Shown here: piece by piece, positions 8,076 through 11,918 of the stretch | Layout: each line of letters starts with the position of its first letter | Position numbering within the stretch: position 1 is the first letter of the stretch | Source of the DNA: Xylaria sp. FL1777 | Lineage: Eukaryota; Ascomycota; Sordariomycetes; Xylariales; Xylariaceae | Direction of reading: 5' to 3' | Assembly (NCBI GenBank): GCA_022578965.1 | Contig: MU401035.1 | Location: 1 to 11,918 of the forward strand | Length of the DNA stretch: 11,918 nt | Notes under the pieces: generated by a model | The model's database searches: none | The model's input: the letters and a program-made list of their open reading frames with translations, nothing else | Told to the model about the DNA's origin: nothing | Made by a program: the position numbers and the translations under genes

Positions 8076-10017
8076 ACAAAATAATATTAATCTATTATTA
8101 ATTTAGCTATAAACTAAAGCTTAATTGTGTTATATATATTAATTAGTTATTTTTTTGTTTTTAATTGCATAATAAAAATTATATTTATTGCTTTAAGTTT
8201 TAAAATACTTGCGCTTTACTAATAAGCTATACGTAAAAACACTATAAACAAGTTATAAAATCTTTACAAAAAAGCCTTAAAACATTAATTATTAAACTTT
8301 AAAACATTTTTATATTAAAAAAAGCTTATTAAATACTTTTATTTACGTTTATTAATAATAGTTAATATAGCTTTACGTATATTTTTTTTAAAAGAAATAA
8401 AAGCAGCTTTTTAAGCTATATATTTATAATTTAAAACTTGCACTTTAAATGCAGTTAAACAAGCATACTGCTAGCATTAAAAATAGTTTTAATTTTATTA
8501 AAAAACTTTATAAAATTAATTTAAATAAAGCTATTTATAACGTTTATATAAAAAAGCTTAATAATTTAGCAAGCTAAAGATTTATGCTTTACTATTAAGT
8601 GCTTATATTTAGTATAATGTTTTTGTATTATTAATTATTAGCTAAACTTTATACGAAATAAAAACAAAACTACTTATTTTTATATTATTAACTTTGCTAA
8701 TTAATTAGAATTAAGCTTTATAAGTTAATAAAAAACGCAAAAATGCCTTTAAAAAACAAAACTATATAGCTATAAAGTTAATATAATAATTGTTTAAAGT
8801 TTTTTAAACAATAGCACAATTTTTATTTATAACAATCTTTCTATAGTTGTTTTTTTAAAGAACAAAAAAATAAACAAATTAGTTTAATAACTTTTAAATA
8901 TACATTATATTAAAATATAATATAACAAGCAGTTAACTTATTAATAAAACTAATTTAAAATAAATATAAATTAACTTATAAGCTTATATAAAGTATAGCT
9001 GTTTATATAGCTTATATAAACTATTATTCCTAGGTTTTTAAATTTGCAAACTATATTTAAAAGCAAGCTATTTTTTAGCTAAAATGCTTTTTTAAAACGC
9101 TTAAAACAAAGCTAATACACTAATAAACTACTTAGAACTATTGCTTTTTTAATAGTTTTATACTTTTTATTTTTAGCTTTAGTAGTTTGCTTGCAAGGTT
9201 TATAAACAGAAATTACTATAAAAACAAACTAACGCTTAATTAACATAAGAACTTTAATATTTGTATTAAAATTGGATTTATTTCTTGCGTTATTTATATT
9301 AAAATTACATAAAATAGCATTTGGATTTTTATTTAGATTTATAAGGTTTAAATTATTTTTATTTTTATTTTTATTTTTTTTTTTTAACCTATAAAAAGCC
9401 TAATAGTATTTATATTTTTATTAAAATTAAAGCTATTTCAAAAAAAAAGCAAACTGCTAAAACTTTTATTTTTATTACTAAAGTTATTAGACTTTTAGCA
9501 AAAAAGTTCGTTAAAGTTTTGTTTTATAGTAAAATTAAACTTATTTCTAAATAAATTTAAGCGTAAAGCAAGTTGCAATGATTTTTTGCGTTTATGTGCA
9601 TTACCTTTAATTACTACAGGTTTAAGCAGCATAATTATAATGCAAATAGTAATTAAAAAAAAGGCAAAAAAAATGTAAAATAAGTATAAAAATAGCAGTA
9701 GTAAAATATATAGCTAAAACTAATTGTTTAATAGTAGCTAAAAAAAAAAAAAAAAAGAAAAAAAAAGAAAAAAGAACATATAGCAATAAAAGTATAAGCG
9801 TAAAACCTGCTATAAATATAGCATAAAATAAACATAACTTAACATATAAACATAGGCATAAATACATAAGTACTTTAACTATTATACTACATAAATATTC
9901 CATTTAATACACTACATTTATGCTTAATTATTTTATACCACTTTATTTTACTACTTATACTTAAGATTAATTACTTTAATTAATTTTACTTATATATAAG
10001 TTAAAGACAACCTAATT
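8076..10017 (+). other. Unassigned 1.9-kb region between pol and the 3' LTR of element A
   Basis: No protein family was recognised. From about 8100 to 9100 the integrase/chromodomain frame continues with stops mainly where Gln would fit, and residues look protein-like (for example LNKHTASIKNSFNFIKKLYK at 8452-8511), so an extra downstream coding region is possible. From about 9360 to 9551 another frame stays open and is Lys-rich, ending at TAA 9552. From about 9240 to 10030 more TpG, CpA and GG survive than elsewhere, so this part looks less RIP-mutated. A T-rich run at 9360-9385 and a purine run at 9740-9776 are low complexity. A 10-bp perfect inverted repeat with a 4-nt loop is at 8789-8812. 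Confidence 0.4.
9740..9776 (+). repeat. Purine (mostly A) tract
   Basis: Thirty-seven purines, almost all A, start with a run of 17 A. On the minus strand it reads as a Phe run and creates an apparently open frame. It lies about 260 bp upstream of the 3' LTR, so it is not the polypurine tract proper. Confidence 0.6.
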
Positions 10018-10030
10018 AAAAAGAGAAAAA
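10018..10030 (+). other. Polypurine tract of element A (plus-strand primer site)
   Basis: AAAAAGAGAAAAA is an uninterrupted purine run ending four bases (TAAT) before the TG of the 3' LTR, where the primer for plus-strand DNA synthesis is expected. Several A residues were probably G before RIP. Location supports the call more than composition, since A runs are common here. Confidence 0.6.
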
Positions 10031-10034
10031 TAAT

Positions 10035-10227
10035 TGTTATAATTAAGCTACTTAAGTACTTTAACACATATTATAGGTTATATGTATATATGGAATATTT
10101 TTTTTATACTTATTTCATAGGAGTTTTTTTCCTTTTTCAAGCTTTAGTTTTATTAAATACTTACTATAAAACTAAAGATATATTGATTATTATATTTGAC
10201 CTTTAATGCTTTATATCTCCTGTGACA
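10035..10227 (+). repeat. 3' LTR of element A (193 bp)
   Basis: It starts TGTTATA and ends TGACA, the same length as the 5' LTR and alignable without gaps. It keeps G or C at 12 of the 19 differing sites; seven of those are in TpG or CpA context. In the other seven sites the 5' LTR keeps G/C, none in TpG or CpA context. The end TGTGACA is closer to the ancestral terminus than TATAACA in the 5' LTR. Confidence 0.95.
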
Positions 10228-10232
10228 TTAAA
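10228..10232. repeat. Target-site duplication of element A, right copy (TTAAA)
   Basis: TTAAA follows the CA end of the 3' LTR and matches 2399-2403. The B reading frame passes through it (the TTT AAA codons before ACA at 10233). Confidence 0.88.
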
Positions 10233-11918
10233 ACACTAAAAAAACACAAAAAACACGTAATTTAAGTATTAAAAACACTTAAATAAACAAGATTACAATT
10301 TAACATAAAAAAGTATATATAACATATATAAAAAATTAACTTTTTAAAATTTATAATTATTTTAAAACAAATATAAATTTAATAATTAAAAATTAACATA
10401 ATATAAAACTAAAAAATATTTAACTTAGTTATTATTATAAACATATAACAAGCATTAAAATTTTTAAACTATGTTTAAATGTTAATTTAAAACTTTAAAA
10501 AAATAATATTTTATTTTATAAAGTATATAAAAAAAAAATACAAAAAAAAATCTTTTTTAATTTTAAAAGAAGCTTAAAAAGCTTTTAAAAAACTAAAACT
10601 AAAAATTATTTTTAACTTTATAGTTAAACTACTTAATTTACAAAAAAAGAAAAAGCTAAAAATAAATGCTTTAAATAATATAATTGCAAAAGTTTTAAAA
10701 CAACTAAAAAATAATAAAAAATAGCACTTAGTAGCTTATTATTTTAAAGTACTACAAAATGCAATATTATAATACTTTATATATAACAAAAAACTATTTA
10801 TAATTATTATAGCACTTAAAAAGTAAAAACTATTTTTTATAAAAACTATAAAGCTAATTAAGATTTATTTAAATTATTAAAACTTAACGAAATTTATAAC
10901 TATGCAAAAAATTACTAAACAACATAAAAATTAAATAGTTTTTTTTTTTAAATTTAACTTTAAGATATGCTATATTAAGAAAAAAAAAAAACATTTAAGC
11001 AAACATACTAAGCTAACAAAGTTAAAAAAGATTTAAAGTTTTAAAAAAAAACATTTAAGTGCTATATTTTTAAAAAAATAAAAGCTTAAAAATTAAAGTT
11101 ATATTTAAAAACTTTACAAATATATAGCTATAATAAACTTATAACTTAAAAAAGTTAATATAGCTATAAAAGCACAAAAAATTAAAAAAAAACAAGCTAA
11201 TATATAAACGTAAAGTTTATTTACTAAAATCTTTATAAAATAAGTTTATTAAAAAGTTTTATAAATATTTATTATATAAACATTAAAAAGCAATAAAAAC
11301 AATTAAATAACTATAAAAAAAATACAATTTTTTAAAATTATAAAACATAGTTAAATCTATTATAAAAAAGTATAATATTTATAATAAAGCTAAAATAGTT
11401 TAATATAAGCTTTATAAATTACTATAACTTATATAAATACTTAAATAAACATAATATATTATTATTTAAAATTTTATTATAGCATTATTTCTATTAATTA
11501 ATTTAGTTATAAAAATATAATATAATAAAATATAAGTTATTATTAATAAATTTATTAAGTATGCTTACTTTTTATTGTTTAAAGAAAATATAATAGCTAA
11601 ATAACTTATATATGCCTTTATATGCTAATATTTAAATAAATATAAGCTATTAAAAAGAATTATTTTAAATTAAAATAAATTATTTACTTTTAAATTTAAA
11701 ACTAGTTTTTTTAAATTTATTAACATTAAACTAAAGTTTTTAATTGCTTATTACTTATAAATAAATAAATAAATAAAAAAACTAAACTAAATATTAAAAT
11801 AATATTTATAACGTTATATTAACTATTAATAAAACAATTAAATAAAACTATTATTAATAGTATAAATTTTATATAATATATTAATAAACAAAAATATAAA
11901 TATATTTTTATATAAAGC
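10228..11918 (+). pseudogene. pol: Element B pol, 3' part: end of RT, RNase H and integrase (truncated by window end)
   Basis: From 10233 the frame reads TLKKHKKHVI*VLK, exactly what follows YxDD...S in gypsy RT, then FLKFIII, QALKFLNYV near 10450-10480 and the connection to EA*KAFKKLK at 10569-10598. RNase H follows: KINALN with its Asp as Asn at 10665, HLVAYYFKVL, and FNFKICYI at about 10953-10976. Integrase is one frame later: INLV with Asp as Asn at 11500, VIINKFIKYAYFL from 11536, the second Asp as Asn at 11668 (ILN*NKLFT), and INK*IKK at 11761-11781 with Glu as Lys at 11776. The last two catalytic positions are 36 codons apart, D,D35E. Sequence differs from element A throughout, so B is another gypsy family. 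Its 3' LTR lies beyond the window. Confidence 0.88.

Larger units (their letters stand above)
2404..10227 (+). mobile_element. Element A: complete-length, RIP-mutated Ty3/gypsy chromovirus LTR retrotransposon
   Basis: The element is 7824 bp, bounded by two direct 193-bp LTRs and flanked by TTAAA on both sides. The order LTR, gag (CCHC knuckle), probable protease, RT, RNase H, integrase, chromodomain, polypurine tract, LTR is that of a chromodomain-bearing Ty3/gypsy element (chromovirus, Metaviridae-type). The order of integrase after RT/RNase H excludes Ty1/copia. Every enzymatic domain carries stops or lost catalytic acids, so the copy cannot move by itself. Gag and protease read in the frame of 4150, RT to early integrase in the frame of 5562, and the rest of integrase and the chromodomain in the frame of 7066. 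About 2 kb between the chromodomain and the 3' LTR has no recognised function. The element sits inside the RT gene of element B. Confidence 0.93.

Noticed and set aside
8789..8812. Perfect 10-bp hairpin with a 4-nt loop as a transcription terminator
   Set aside because: The stem is almost all A/T and such palindromes arise easily by chance here; no transcript end can be tied to it.
9622..9903. Open minus-strand frame of 93 codons with a Phe run
   Set aside because: The Phe run is the complement of the purine tract 9740-9776, and the hydrophobic composition is what T-rich DNA yields. No family match, and it is antisense to element A.
2404..10227. Ty1/copia-type element
   Set aside because: Integrase follows RT and RNase H, and a chromodomain follows integrase. 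This is Ty3/gypsy order.
1..11918. A+T-rich bacterial, mitochondrial or protist genome
   Set aside because: Those would have intact A+T-rich genes. Here all coding sequence is retrotransposon, killed by directional C-to-T and G-to-A change, with LTR pairs differing only by transitions, which points to fungal RIP.
1..11918. CRISPR array, tRNA, rRNA or a defence system
   Set aside because: No regularly spaced repeats, cloverleaf-like G+C-rich segments or intact protein genes were seen. The only long direct repeat is the LTR pair.

Overview
The window is extremely A+T-rich. Lines sampled by eye run at roughly 10-15% G+C. TpA is everywhere, CpA/TpG and CpG are rare, and most surviving C sits in GCT or ACT. 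No intact gene, tRNA, rRNA or CRISPR array is visible. Translation shows retrotransposon coding sequence in which Gln and Trp codons have become stops and catalytic Asp codons have become Asn. That is the signature of repeat-induced point mutation (RIP), so the best reading is an A+T-rich, transposon-filled block of a filamentous ascomycete (Pezizomycotina) nuclear genome. The species cannot be told from the sequence.

Layout. (1) 1-379: no gene recognised. (2) About 380-1640, minus strand: a heavily mutated coding region of unknown identity, here called C. Its end looks like the Lys-rich tail of a pogo-type transposase, but this is weak. (3) About 1650-2403, plus strand: the N-terminal two thirds of a Ty3/gypsy reverse transcriptase, element B, stopping just after its YxDD motif. 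(4) 2404-10227, plus strand: a structurally complete Ty3/gypsy element A. It has two 193-bp LTRs, a polypurine tract, gag with a CCHC knuckle, a probable protease, RT, RNase H, integrase (D,D35E spacing kept) and a C-terminal chromodomain, so it is a chromovirus. About 2 kb of unassigned sequence lies between pol and the 3' LTR. (5) 10228-11918, plus strand: the rest of element B (end of RT, RNase H, integrase), running off the window edge.

A is nested inside B. The 5-bp sequence TTAAA flanks A on both sides. If A and one TTAAA copy are skipped, B's RT reading frame continues without a break from its YxDD motif at 2374-2385 into its downstream RT and RNase H in the right flank. The two LTRs of A differ at 19 of 193 positions, all transitions, with no indels, so their divergence reflects RIP rather than age.

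All coding regions are dead: both RT active sites, both RNase H domains and both integrases have lost acidic residues. I found no new functional system. The informative content is the nested insertion, the RIP pattern, and two unexplained coding-like stretches (C, and the region downstream of A's pol).
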